Shown here piece after piece: positions 38,899 through 47,702 of a stretch of 64,000 nucleotides of DNA. The position numbers were made by a program, and so were the translations under genes. The notes under the pieces are model-generated. The model worked only from the letters and a program-made list of their open reading frames with translations. It made no database searches and was not told the DNA's origin. Each line of letters begins with the position of its first letter. Within the stretch, counting starts at the first letter, position 1. The stretch comes from an uncultured Paracoccaceae bacterium (GTDB taxonomy: Bacteria > Pseudomonadota > Alphaproteobacteria > Rhodobacterales > Rhodobacteraceae). The stretch spans positions 330,768 through 394,767 of the forward strand of contig CANMKB010000004.1 of NCBI GenBank assembly GCA_947498415.1, written 5' to 3'.

Positions 38899-39972
38899 AT
38901 GAAGTTTACCAAATTGATGGCCACAGCCGCAGTCGTGGCGATGGGCCTTGCAACCAATGCTTTGGCTGAAAAAACCAAAGTCGGGTTTGTCTATGTTGGC
39001 CCAGTGGGCGACGGCGGCTGGACCTACGAGCACGATCAGGGCCGCAAAGCCGTAGTCGAAGCTTTCGGTGACGATGTGGAAACTGTTTACGTTGAAAACG
39101 TTCCAGAAGGCCCAGACGCAGAGCGCGTGATGACCCAAATGGCGCTCGAAGGGGCTGACCTGATCTTTACAACCTCATTCGGCTATATGGATCAAACCAT
39201 CAACGTTGCTAAGAAATTCCCAAAGGTGAAATTCGAACACGCAACTGGCTACAAGACAGCTGAAAACGTATCGGTTTATTCTGCCCGTTTCTACGAAGGC
39301 CGTGCAGTGCAAGGGCACATCGCCGGGAACATGACCGAAAGCAACATTATCGGTTACATTGCGTCTTTCCCAATCCCAGAGGTTATCCGAGGCATTAACT
39401 CTGCTTATATTCACGCCAAAAAAGTGAACCCGGATGTCGAATTCAAAATCATCTGGGCCTACACATGGTTTGATCCAGCCAAAGAGGCAGACGCAGCCAA
39501 AGCCTTGATTGAACAAGGCGCAGACGTGATCTTGCAACACACAGACTCCACAGCCCCTCAAGCCGCCGCACAGGCAGCGGGCAATGTCGTGACATTTGGT
39601 CAAGCGTCTGACATGGGCGAATACGCCCCGTTCCCACGTGTTTCATCCATCATCGACGATTGGGCACCATACTATATTGCACGTACCAAAGCTGTCATGG
39701 ACGGCAGCTGGTCCACCGTAAATACTTGGGATGGCATTGGCGCAGGCATGGTGGGCATCGGCGAAATCTCTGATCGTGTCCCTGCGGACGTCAAAGCCGA
39801 AGCACTCGCGATGGTCGAAAAACTGGCGTCGGGTGAATACCACGCCTTCACCGGCCCTATTAACAAACAAGACGGAACCCCGTGGTTGGCCGAAGGCGAA
39901 ACAGCCTCTGACGGAGACCTGGCAGGAATGTCTTTTTATGTCGAAGGTCTTGTAGGCGACGTGCCGAACTAA
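38899..39972 (+). CDS. BMP-family ABC substrate-binding protein, purine type
   Basis: 357 residues. The signal peptide MKFTKLMATAAVVAMGLATNALA has no lipobox Cys, so a soluble periplasmic protein is expected. The fold markers are KVGFVYVGPVGDGGWTYEHD, ADLIFTTSFGYMDQTINVA, YSARFYEGRAVQGHIAG and ADVILQHTDSTAPQAAA. This family binds nucleosides or purines in Gram-negatives. A ribosome site GGGGAG lies before the ATG. It closes the xdh-transporter operon, followed by a terminator. Confidence 0.93.
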   Translation: MKFTKLMATAAVVAMGLATNALAEKTKVGFVYVGPVGDGGWTYEHDQGRKAVVEAFGDDVETVYVENVPEGPDAERVMTQMALEGADLIFTTSFGYMDQTINVAKKFPKVKFEHATGYKTAENVSVYSARFYEGRAVQGHIAGNMTESNIIGYIASFPIPEVIRGINSAYIHAKKVNPDVEFKIIWAYTWFDPAKEADAAKALIEQGADVILQHTDSTAPQAAAQAAGNVVTFGQASDMGEYAPFPRVSSIIDDWAPYYIARTKAVMDGSWSTVNTWDGIGAGMVGIGEISDRVPADVKAEALAMVEKLASGEYHAFTGPINKQDGTPWLAEGETASDGDLAGMSFYVEGLVGDVPN

Positions 39973-39990
39973 ACCTTACATTGCGAAATG

Positions 39991-40019
39991 AAAGGCCCAC
40001 CAATTTGGTGGGCCTTTTG
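39991..40019 (+). terminator. Rho-independent terminator of the purine operon
   Basis: AAAGGCCCACCAAATT-type hairpin: AAAGGCCCACC, short loop, GGTGGGCCTTTT. It lies 18 bases after the binding-protein stop. The rest of the gap up to the aldo/keto reductase start shows nothing I can name. Confidence 0.88.
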
Positions 40020-40243
40020 CATTATAAGAGCTTACTCCTGCAATCATCGCCGCCAAAGGCAGAAATCGCAAAGTCTAGGTGCGAAACTCGGAGACGCCGC
40101 GCGGAATCCCCAAAACAACGATTGGTCCTCTGCCAGCCAACACTTTGTGAAGTTCTCGTTACAGTGTCATTCCGCGCTTGAATTCACTGAAAACGCGCGG
40201 CAGCAATAAGACCAAGCATTTCCAAAGCTAGAAAGGCCGCGCG

Positions 40244-41191
40244 ATGCCCACCACGATAACCACCCCAAATGGATCACCCGTAAGCCGCTTTACTTTTGGC
40301 ACGATGCAATTTGGTGAACGTGCGAGTGAGACCGACAGTCGGCAGATGTTTGATGCTTGCCGTGCTGCAGGGATCAACCACTTTGATACAGCCTATGTCT
40401 ATACGGGTGGCGCTTCTGAAACGCTGCTTGGTGAATGCGCGGCATCCGAACGCGATGACCTCGTTATTGCAACCAAAGCGGCCTACCAAGGCGGCTCGGG
40501 CCGAGAAAACATCCTTGGTGCCTTTGAGGTATCTCGCAAGCGGTTACGCATGGATATTGTGGATATCTTATATCTACACCGCTTTGATCCAAACACACCT
40601 CTAGAAGAGACCTTTGACACGCTCGCCGAACTCAAGTCACAAGGTAAAATTCGCTATATTGGTGTATCCAACTTCTCCGCTTGGCAGGTAATGAAAGCCG
40701 TCGCCGTTGCAAAAGACCGCGGATTAACCATAGATATTTTGCAACCGATGTACAATTTGGTGAAGCGTCAGGTCGAGGTAGAATTACTCCCCATGGCCAA
40801 AGACCAAGACATTCTCGTTGCACCTTACTCTCCACTGGGTGGAGGCTTGCTTACCGGGAAATATAGTGGGATCGACAATACTGGCACTGTGGGCCGCCTG
40901 GCCGAAGATCATCGGTATCATACGCGGTATGGCCAAGAATGGATGTGGCAAACAGCCCGTGATCTGACGGCTTTGGCAAGAGAACATGATATGTCGCCAG
41001 CAACACTTGCAGTGGCTTGGGTCGCCGCGCATCCAAACAAGGTCAACCCGATTTTGTCAGCCCGCTCTGCGCAACAATTGCAAGCTTCGTTGCAAGCAAT
41101 ATCCATTGAATTAGACGCATCACTTTACGCTCAGATCTCCGCCCTCAGCCCTGCCCCCGCCCCAGCAACCGATCGTCTGGAAGAGGTCTAA
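40244..41191 (+). CDS. Aldo/keto reductase
   Basis: 315 residues, an NADPH-dependent (alpha/beta)8 barrel. The catalytic tetrad is visible as Asp and Tyr in FDTAYVYTGG, Lys in VIATKAAY and His in LYLHRFDPN. The phosphate-binding C-terminus is ILSARSAQQLQASLQAI. The substrate cannot be assigned from sequence. It stands alone, ends one base before repeat copy 4 and converges on the FAD/GcvT dehydrogenase. Confidence 0.9.
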   Translation: MPTTITTPNGSPVSRFTFGTMQFGERASETDSRQMFDACRAAGINHFDTAYVYTGGASETLLGECAASERDDLVIATKAAYQGGSGRENILGAFEVSRKRLRMDIVDILYLHRFDPNTPLEETFDTLAELKSQGKIRYIGVSNFSAWQVMKAVAVAKDRGLTIDILQPMYNLVKRQVEVELLPMAKDQDILVAPYSPLGGGLLTGKYSGIDNTGTVGRLAEDHRYHTRYGQEWMWQTARDLTALAREHDMSPATLAVAWVAAHPNKVNPILSARSAQQLQASLQAISIELDASLYAQISALSPAPAPATDRLEEV

Positions 41192-41262
41192 GCTTCATCT
41201 TTCTACAAATATTCTGGGGGGAGGATCGAAACTCAGTTTCGATGCGGGGGGCAAAGCCCCCC
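41192..41262 (-). repeat. Two-hairpin dispersed repeat, copy 4
   Basis: Inverted orientation. On the minus strand: GGGGGGC / GCCCCCC (7 bp, loop TTT), then ATCGAAACT / AGTTTCGAT (9 bp, one-base loop), then the tail CCCCCCAGAATATTTGTAGA with AAGATGAAG. It fills the gap between two convergent genes. Confidence 0.88.
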
Positions 41263-41269
41263 AGCAAGA

Positions 41270-43777
41270 TCAGCCATCCACACGGATGGTTGTGTTTTTC
41301 GGGTCATATGGGCTGTCACAAGTGACTTCCGCATCCCAAAGCTGATCGAACATTTTCACCTTCAGCTTCGTACCTTCAACCGCCAATTCTGGCTTAACAT
41401 AGCCCATGCCGATAGATTTTTGGAACGCCACAGAATATCCGCCTGACGTCAACCGCCCGATACGCTCACCTGCTTCGGTGTACAGCACTTCGCGGCCCCA
41501 AGGGTCAGCATCGTCTGGACCATCAATCAACAGCGTACAGCATTTCACGCGCACGCCAGCCTCGATCATGGCTTCCTTACCGTTGAAGTCTTTTTCCAAA
41601 TCAATAAAGCGCGGCAGATCTGCCTCTTGAGGAGTCGCGTCGCGGCCCAATTCTGTTCCGAAGGCGCGATAAGACTTCTCTTGGCGCAACCAGTTTTGTG
41701 CCCGCGCCCCTACGAGTTTCATACCGTGCTTTTCACCTGCCGCTTCTAGCAGATCAAACAGGTAGTTTTGCATCTCAATCGGATGATGCAGCTCCCACCC
41801 CAATTCGCCTGTATAAGCAACACGGATCGCATTGACGGGACACATCCCCAACTCAATCTGACGTGCAGAAAGCCAAGGGAATCGTTTATTCGTCAAAGCA
41901 GTTTCAGGATCAGCGTCCTTGATCACCTCTTTAAGCACATCACGTGACTTTGGCCCGGCAATCGCAAACACACCCCACTGAGTAGTGACATCCTGAATTT
42001 CGATATAACCAAATTCATCCATCTTATCTTCGGCAGCTTTGCGCATGAAGTCCGCGTCGTATTCGGTCCATGCACCCGCAGAGACCAGGTAATATTCGTG
42101 CTCTTTCATGCGGACGATGGTGTATTCGGTGCGGGTTGTCCCTGCTTTGGTCAGCGCATAGGTCAGGTTGATACGGCCCACTTTTGGCAACTTGTTACAA
42201 GTAAACCAATCAAGGAAAGCCGTCGCACCGGGCCCTTTGACCACATGTTTGGTAAAGGCCGTCGCATCAATCAGGCCAACCCCATTCCGAATGGCCTTTG
42301 CCTCATCCACCGCGTGGGTCCACCACTTGCCACGGCGGAAGCTGCGGCTTTCTTCATCAAAATGCTCAGGCGCATTCAACGGGCCGTAATAGTTCGGGCG
42401 CTCCCAACCATTAACCCAACCAAACTGTGCACCACGTTCTTTTTGGCGATCAAACGCAGGTGATGTGCGCAACGGGCGACAGGCCGGGCGTTCTTCATCT
42501 GGGTGGTGCAAAACGTAAACGTGATCATAACATTCTTCGTTCTTACGTGCTGCAAACTCGGTGGTCATCCAATTGCTGGAATAACGTTTTGGATCAAGCG
42601 ATGCCATGTCGATTTCGGCTTCGCCCTCGACCATCATCTGCGCCAGATAATAGCCAGTGCCGCCTGCTGCAGTGATCCCGAAAGAGAAGCCTTCGGCCAG
42701 CCACATATTCCGCAGCCCAGGTGCAGGACCGACAAGTGGGTTACCATCAGGCGTATAGCAAATCGGGCCGTTAAAATCGTCTTTCAAACCGCTGTTTTCA
42801 CAGGATGGAATCCGGTGAATCATCGCCATATATTGGTCTTCGATCCGCTCTAGATCAAGTGGGAACAGATCAGCACGGAAGCTGTCTGGCACGCCATACT
42901 CAAAGCAAGCTGGCGCGTTCTTTTCATAGACACCAAGGATCCAACCACCCCGCTCTTCACGTACATAAGACTGGGCATCAGCATCGCGCACGACAGGATG
43001 TTCAGCAGCGCCAGACTCGCGGAATTTCACCAGCTCTGGGTCTTTATCCATAACAATGAATTGGTGCTCTACCGGGATCGCTGGGATTTTGATGCCAAGT
43101 TTTTTCGCTGTTGTCTGTGCGTGGTTGCCCGACGCTGTCACAACATGTTCTGCGGTGATGACAATCTGTTCGTCGGACGGCACGAGGTTGCCGCCTTTTT
43201 CCACCATCTTGGTGCAGGTAACTTCCCAATGCGTGCCATTCCAATGGAAGGCATCTGCCTGAATTTTGCGAACGACATCAACACCACGTTGACGTGCACC
43301 CTTGGCCATCGCCTGTGTCACATCTGCTGGGTTAATGTAGCCATCGGTGTTGTGATACAGGGCGCCCTTTAGATCGTCAGTTTTGATCAACGGCCAGCGT
43401 GCCTTGATCTCATCCGGGGTGAGCCATTCGTAAGGCACACCACAGGTTTCTGCTGTGGACGCATACAGCATGTACTCATCCATACGCTCTTGGGTTTGAG
43501 CCATGCGCAAGTTGCCTACAACGGCAAAGCCTGCATTCAGGCCCGTCTCTTCTTCGAGCGATTTATAAAAATCGACTGAGTATTTGTGAATATGCGTCGT
43601 CGCGTAGGACATGTTAAACAAAGGCAACAAACCTGCGGCGTGCCAAGTCGAGCCAGAGGTCAACTCATCCCGCTCGATCAGCATCACATCGTCCCAGCCC
43701 GCTTTGGCCAAATGATATGCGATTGACGTCCCAATGGCGCCTCCGCCAACAACCAGTGCTTTGACCTGCGTTTTCAT
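41270..43777 (-). CDS. FAD-dependent dehydrogenase/GcvT fusion (dimethylglycine or sarcosine dehydrogenase type)
   Basis: 835 residues from ATG; a TTG six bases upstream is also in frame. The N-terminal FAD domain is DAO-like (ALVVGGGAIGTSIAYHLAKAG, ERDELTSGSTWHAAGLL with the covalent-flavin-type His region). Its end is ICYTPDGNPLVGPAPGLRNMWLAEGFS. From about residue 430 a GcvT-like folate domain follows (GVGLIDATAFTKHVVKGPGA; GELGWELHHPIEMQNYLF; EADLPRFIDLEKDFNGKEAM). The family demethylates dimethylglycine, sarcosine or related N-methyl compounds and passes the one-carbon unit to tetrahydrofolate. The exact substrate is undetermined. Confidence 0.9.
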   Translation of the reverse strand: MKTQVKALVVGGGAIGTSIAYHLAKAGWDDVMLIERDELTSGSTWHAAGLLPLFNMSYATTHIHKYSVDFYKSLEEETGLNAGFAVVGNLRMAQTQERMDEYMLYASTAETCGVPYEWLTPDEIKARWPLIKTDDLKGALYHNTDGYINPADVTQAMAKGARQRGVDVVRKIQADAFHWNGTHWEVTCTKMVEKGGNLVPSDEQIVITAEHVVTASGNHAQTTAKKLGIKIPAIPVEHQFIVMDKDPELVKFRESGAAEHPVVRDADAQSYVREERGGWILGVYEKNAPACFEYGVPDSFRADLFPLDLERIEDQYMAMIHRIPSCENSGLKDDFNGPICYTPDGNPLVGPAPGLRNMWLAEGFSFGITAAGGTGYYLAQMMVEGEAEIDMASLDPKRYSSNWMTTEFAARKNEECYDHVYVLHHPDEERPACRPLRTSPAFDRQKERGAQFGWVNGWERPNYYGPLNAPEHFDEESRSFRRGKWWTHAVDEAKAIRNGVGLIDATAFTKHVVKGPGATAFLDWFTCNKLPKVGRINLTYALTKAGTTRTEYTIVRMKEHEYYLVSAGAWTEYDADFMRKAAEDKMDEFGYIEIQDVTTQWGVFAIAGPKSRDVLKEVIKDADPETALTNKRFPWLSARQIELGMCPVNAIRVAYTGELGWELHHPIEMQNYLFDLLEAAGEKHGMKLVGARAQNWLRQEKSYRAFGTELGRDATPQEADLPRFIDLEKDFNGKEAMIEAGVRVKCCTLLIDGPDDADPWGREVLYTEAGERIGRLTSGGYSVAFQKSIGMGYVKPELAVEGTKLKVKMFDQLWDAEVTCDSPYDPKNTTIRVDG

Positions 43778-43945
43778 GTCCAAGCGTCTCCATGCAATAC
43801 GTTCACCACAATATCAGCGAAAATTGCAAAGCTGCGCCAAATCCATCCGACCCCTCATGGCACAAAACCGACCCTTCACTTTGGAAAGATCAGTTTTGCT
43901 AAATCGGACTAAGAACAAACGCCCAAAAATCGACTTGCATCAGTC

Positions 43946-44920
43946 TTAGTCTGTGCTTGCCTCTGCCGCTTTGTGTTGGGCCTCTTCGGCATCCACCGCT
44001 TGCTCAGTTGGCTCATACCCATGCGCAACCAACCAATTCTGAGGGGTTTCAAGAATGAACTGATCTAGTCCACCTGCAATAAGCGGATTGGGCAGTGTTT
44101 GCATCAGGTTTAAGCTTTCATAGTTGATCTCGGCCAAGATCTCTTTGACCATTTTCTTAGAGGCCAAAGCCCGCACTTTGATCACAACGCCGCTGCCCAA
44201 ACTTGCAAAGTAGTAGCGCGTCTCAACATCACGGCGGTCTTTCTTGTTTTTGGCTTTCAAGAAATGAACACCGTCATAGGTCTCAAAGAAATCAACATCT
44301 TTTGCGTATTTCACGCCATAGCCCGCGCTTGTTTCTTTGATATTTGTCCAAAAGTAACTGGCACGTGGGCGACCTTGTTTAAGGCGTTCAAGGTCTCGCC
44401 CGGTTTCGATGACCCAATAGGATTGCTTCAGACGCTTTGCGAGCATTTCGGTTGGCTCTGCATATTCGATCCGCACATAAACCGAATTTCCGCCTTTGAG
44501 GAACAATGCACTTTCAGAGGCATGTTGTAAGCGCTCTTGGGGGCTTGAATTTTCGTCCATCCCGTCGGGCCAACCAAATGCGGCCTGATAGCTGTCATCC
44601 CATTTCAAACGTTCCCATTCCGCCAAGACGCCCTCTTCGGCATCTGGGGTAGGTAGGAAACTGTTAAGATCCGCAGCGCGTAGGGCCACCCGAGCCTGCA
44701 GCGTCGATTCTTCTGTTGGAGCGATTTTTTCACCCAAACCTACTTTGGACAGCAGATGATTGAGATACGTTCCCTTATCCGCAACGGGTACAGCCAGTTC
44801 ACGCGGTTCTTGGATTGAAGCCACTTCGATTACATCGTGGTTCTTGAAGCTCATGTAGTCAAAGACAAGGTAGCCGCTAAGCGCGACAGCTGTGACGCAG
44901 GCGATGATCCATTTGTACAT
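43946..44920 (-). CDS. Membrane-anchored protein of unknown function
   Basis: 324 residues. One N-terminal anchor (WIIACVTAVALSGYLVFDYM) precedes a large, probably periplasmic, alpha/beta domain. The central part has SYWVIETGRDLERLKQGRP and GYGVKYAKDVDFFETYDG. It contains several aromatic and charged clusters but no enzyme motif I recognise. The tail is acidic/Ala-rich (AVDAEEAQHKAAEASTD). It lies between the FAD/GcvT gene and a 47-residue membrane protein on the same strand. Confidence 0.6.
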   Translation of the reverse strand: MYKWIIACVTAVALSGYLVFDYMSFKNHDVIEVASIQEPRELAVPVADKGTYLNHLLSKVGLGEKIAPTEESTLQARVALRAADLNSFLPTPDAEEGVLAEWERLKWDDSYQAAFGWPDGMDENSSPQERLQHASESALFLKGGNSVYVRIEYAEPTEMLAKRLKQSYWVIETGRDLERLKQGRPRASYFWTNIKETSAGYGVKYAKDVDFFETYDGVHFLKAKNKKDRRDVETRYYFASLGSGVVIKVRALASKKMVKEILAEINYESLNLMQTLPNPLIAGGLDQFILETPQNWLVAHGYEPTEQAVDAEEAQHKAAEASTD

Positions 44921-45019
44921 GTGACAGGCTCCATAAAAATTACTCGCCCGTAGATTGATTTACGAACCGGTCACAATTTAGGGCAAATTTCGGTTTCTTT
45001 GAGGAATTCCAAAGAAACG

Positions 45020-45163
45020 CTAGTTCACAACGATCTCAACCGTAACGGGAGACGCCGCTGTGAGTATGAATTCTTTGGGCTGTGATAAAGGCGCACGTGC
45101 ATCATAAACCGCATAGGCTACGAAAGTGCAGCACGCGATAATCAATGGCAAAACACGCTTCAT
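45020..45163 (-). CDS. 47-residue small membrane or secreted protein
   Basis: A short frame with ribosome site AAAGGAGTTCTGAGG directly before ATG. The product is MKRVLPLIIACCTFVAYAVY followed by a polar tail ending PVTVEIVVN. The hydrophobic N-terminus could be an anchor or a signal peptide. The strong ribosome site supports translation. No homologue is recognised. It is upstream of, and codirectional with, the unknown membrane protein, and its start lies 170 bases from the divergent panC. Confidence 0.5.
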   Translation of the reverse strand: MKRVLPLIIACCTFVAYAVYDARAPLSQPKEFILTAASPVTVEIVVN

Positions 45164-45335
45164 CCTCAGAACTCCTTTGATCACGAGATTAACACTAAAG
45201 GCGAAATTCGCCGGAATTGCGGACTAGATTGTGCCGAATTCGTGGCGTCACACTAAAATTGACACTGACAATCCGCTTGCCGCAGCGCAGCGGCGTTTGA
45301 TACACAAAATCAACCAAGCTGCCGAAGGAAGAATA

Positions 45336-46175
45336 ATGCAGGTCTGCCGTACAGTTACCGACTGCCGCAAGCGTGTGTCTGCCTACCGCCAATCGGGTGA
45401 AACCGTGGGTCTTGTCCCGACAATGGGGTTTCTTCACGCGGGCCATATGGAACTTGTGGCAGCTGCGAAATCTCGGGCTGACAGGGTGGTTGTGACCATT
45501 TTTGTCAACCCTACTCAGTTTGGGGATGCAAGCGATCTTGATGCATACCCTCGGGATGAAGCCCGGGATCTGGCAATGCTTAGAGAAGCAGGGGTTGATC
45601 TGGTTCTTATTCCTGAGGTGATTGAAGTTTATCCAAATGGGGATGAAACCATCGTGGAAACCACACGCATGGCCAACATGCTGCATGGCGAGGTCCGCCC
45701 CGGACACTTCCGCGGTGTGACAACCGTCGTCGCGCGTCTTTTTAATTTTGTACAACCTGATTTCGCCTGCTTTGGCGAAAAAGACTATCAGCAGCTTCAG
45801 GTCATCAAGCGCATGACCCAAGACCTCGCTTTTCCAATCGAAATTGTCGGCGTTCCGATCGTGCGCGAAGCTGATGGGCTTGCAATGTCGTCTCGCAATG
45901 TGCGTCTGAGCGACGAGGATCGCAAAGCTGCACTTGTGCTATCAAGCGCTCTAGATACAGCTGAGGCCCTAACGTCTCCGACGGTCGAAAACCTGCGTGA
46001 GGCGATTGCCTCAGCCATTCATTCTGAGCCGCGCGCAACTTTGCGCGGGCTTGATATCGTTGCAGCCGAAACGCTGGACAATATCAGCGGTCCGCTGACC
46101 GCTCCTGCTGCCATAATGCTTTCTGCAGAATTTGGCGGCGTCCTTCTGCTTGACCAAAGGGTGATCACGCCATGA
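45336..46175 (+). CDS. panC: Pantothenate synthetase
   Basis: 279 residues from the ATG after GAAGGAAGAATA; the open frame extends 105 bases upstream without another good start. It joins pantoate and beta-alanine using ATP. The HIGH-like motif is [34 protein letters not shown] binds beta-alanine, [12 protein letters not shown] follows, and [13 protein letters not shown] is the KMSKS-like loop. The stop overlaps panB by four bases, so the two pantothenate genes are coupled. Confidence 0.97.
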   Translation: MQVCRTVTDCRKRVSAYRQSGETVGLVPTMGFLHAGHMELVAAAKSRADRVVVTIFVNPTQFGDASDLDAYPRDEARDLAMLREAGVDLVLIPEVIEVYPNGDETIVETTRMANMLHGEVRPGHFRGVTTVVARLFNFVQPDFACFGEKDYQQLQVIKRMTQDLAFPIEIVGVPIVREADGLAMSSRNVRLSDEDRKAALVLSSALDTAEALTSPTVENLREAIASAIHSEPRATLRGLDIVAAETLDNISGPLTAPAAIMLSAEFGGVLLLDQRVITP

Positions 46176-46981
46176 GCAAACAAACTCAAATCCGTCGCAC
46201 TACCGTTCCACAGATTGTGGCCCGCAAAGGCGGAGAACCGATTGTTTCATTGACCAGCTATCACGCACATACTGCGGCTATCGTTGATAAATATGCCGAT
46301 TTCATTCTTGTGGGTGACAGTCTTGGCATGGTGATGCATGGCATGGAAAGCACCGTGGGTGTTCCGCTCGACTTGATGATCATGCATGGGCAAGCCGTTG
46401 TGCGCGGCACGCAACACGCGCTCGTCGTCGTCGACATGCCTTTTGGCACTTACGAGGAAAGCCCGGGTGTTGCCTTCCGCAACGCAGCTAAAATCATGAA
46501 AGAAACCCAGTGCGGTGCCGTCAAGCTTGAGGGTGGCAAACGTATGGCTGAAACTATTCGTTTTCTGACCGAGCGTGGCATTCCGGTGATGGCGCATATT
46601 GGCCTGACACCACAATCAAGCAACGTCATGGGTGGGTTTAAAACTCAAGGACGCGATGAGGAAGGTTGGGCCGCCATCGAAGAAGACGCGATTGCGGTGG
46701 CAGAGGCTGGTGCCTTTGCGGTTGTTCTAGAAGGTATGGTAGAGCCATTGGCTGCCAAAATCACCAAATCCTGCCCAATTCCAACCATCGGCATTGGCGC
46801 ATCCGTCGAATGCGACGGTCAGATTTTGGTGCTTGAAGACATGCTTGGTCTGAACGAGTGGACGCCGAAGTTCGTTAAAGTCTATGGTAATTTGGGTCCG
46901 GCCATCGAAGGCGCGGTTAAAGCCTATGCCGATGACGTGAAATCACGCTCTTTCCCGACCGAAGACGAAGTGTACCGATAA
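46172..46981 (+). CDS. panB: 3-methyl-2-oxobutanoate hydroxymethyltransferase
   Basis: 269 residues, family length. It makes ketopantoate from ketoisovalerate and methylene-tetrahydrofolate. It has [27 protein letters not shown] (metal Asp), [38 protein letters not shown] and [15 protein letters not shown]. Ketoisovalerate comes from the IlvC/IlvD route, both encoded in this window. Repeat copy 5 follows it. Confidence 0.97.
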   Translation: MSKQTQIRRTTVPQIVARKGGEPIVSLTSYHAHTAAIVDKYADFILVGDSLGMVMHGMESTVGVPLDLMIMHGQAVVRGTQHALVVVDMPFGTYEESPGVAFRNAAKIMKETQCGAVKLEGGKRMAETIRFLTERGIPVMAHIGLTPQSSNVMGGFKTQGRDEEGWAAIEEDAIAVAEAGAFAVVLEGMVEPLAAKITKSCPIPTIGIGASVECDGQILVLEDMLGLNEWTPKFVKVYGNLGPAIEGAVKAYADDVKSRSFPTEDEVYR

Positions 46982-47012
46982 AGCCCGTGCGATATTAGAG
47001 TGCTGACGCACT

Positions 47013-47080
47013 GTGGGGGCGCGGCCCCCACGGTCGAATACATTCGACCTTCCCCCGGAGTATTTTCGGAAAGATGAAGG
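47013..47080 (+). repeat. Two-hairpin dispersed repeat, copy 5
   Basis: GTGGGGGC / GCCCCCAC (8 bp, loop GCG), then GGTCGAAT / ATTCGACC (8 bp, loop AC), then the tail CCCCCGGAGTATTTTCGGAA with AGATGAAG. It sits between convergent panB and the SH3 gene, next to the latter's stop. Confidence 0.88.
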
Positions 47081-47081
47081 G

Positions 47082-47591
47082 TTAGTTCCGGATTTCATCC
47101 GCGGCGACACCCCAAATATCAGATTTACGCGCCCAGCCTTTGTATCCACCTGCGCTGATACGACACCAATCCGGGTCACATTTATCCAAAAGTGCAACAA
47201 CACCCAATTCCAACTGCGCTGATATCGGCGCATTGGGTTCTGGGCGCATATTCAGCGGCATCATATCTGCCTCTACAATCACGGTACGATTGCCTGACAG
47301 CAGCGCGTAGTGCACCCAGCCGCCTGCTCCGTCACGGTCTTGCACACGGCGCCAATGCCCGTGCTCTGCTGTGACAACCAAAGGCATGTCACGGCGTTTG
47401 AAAATCCAGTCAATGCGATGCGTCGTCGATGGCCCGCGCCGCACATTGGCTTTGGCCGCCTTAAGCGAGACATATCTTGGAATAGGTAGATTTGTGACTG
47501 GCCCACGTTTTTTCTCTGCCATTGCCGCAGTCGCGACCACAGTTGCCAAAACAACGGCCAAAATTGGCCGGATGCCTGTCCGCTTTCCCAT
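47082..47591 (-). CDS. Secreted bacterial SH3-domain protein
   Basis: 169 residues. Signal peptide ends TAAMA. Two SH3-like repeats follow. The first is KAANVRRGPSTTHRIDWIFKRRD (written KAAKANVRRGPS) with GHWRRVQDRDGAGGWVHYALL. The second is LNMRPEPNAPISAQLELGV with CDPDWCRISAGGYKGWARKSDIWG, holding a Cys pair. Such proteins usually bind peptidoglycan or modulate wall enzymes in the periplasm. It diverges from the hydroxyacid dehydrogenase. Confidence 0.8.
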   Translation of the reverse strand: MGKRTGIRPILAVVLATVVATAAMAEKKRGPVTNLPIPRYVSLKAAKANVRRGPSTTHRIDWIFKRRDMPLVVTAEHGHWRRVQDRDGAGGWVHYALLSGNRTVIVEADMMPLNMRPEPNAPISAQLELGVVALLDKCDPDWCRISAGGYKGWARKSDIWGVAADEIRN

Positions 47592-47702
47592 AGCTTTTGC
47601 TTTCGCCCGATAACAAAATTTCGCGGAGGTTCTTGTGCCCCGTCTTTCAGTGATGCACTGTGCCAGTAACGCTTTGATTTTGGAAGCATGAGGAGGAGAC
47701 GC

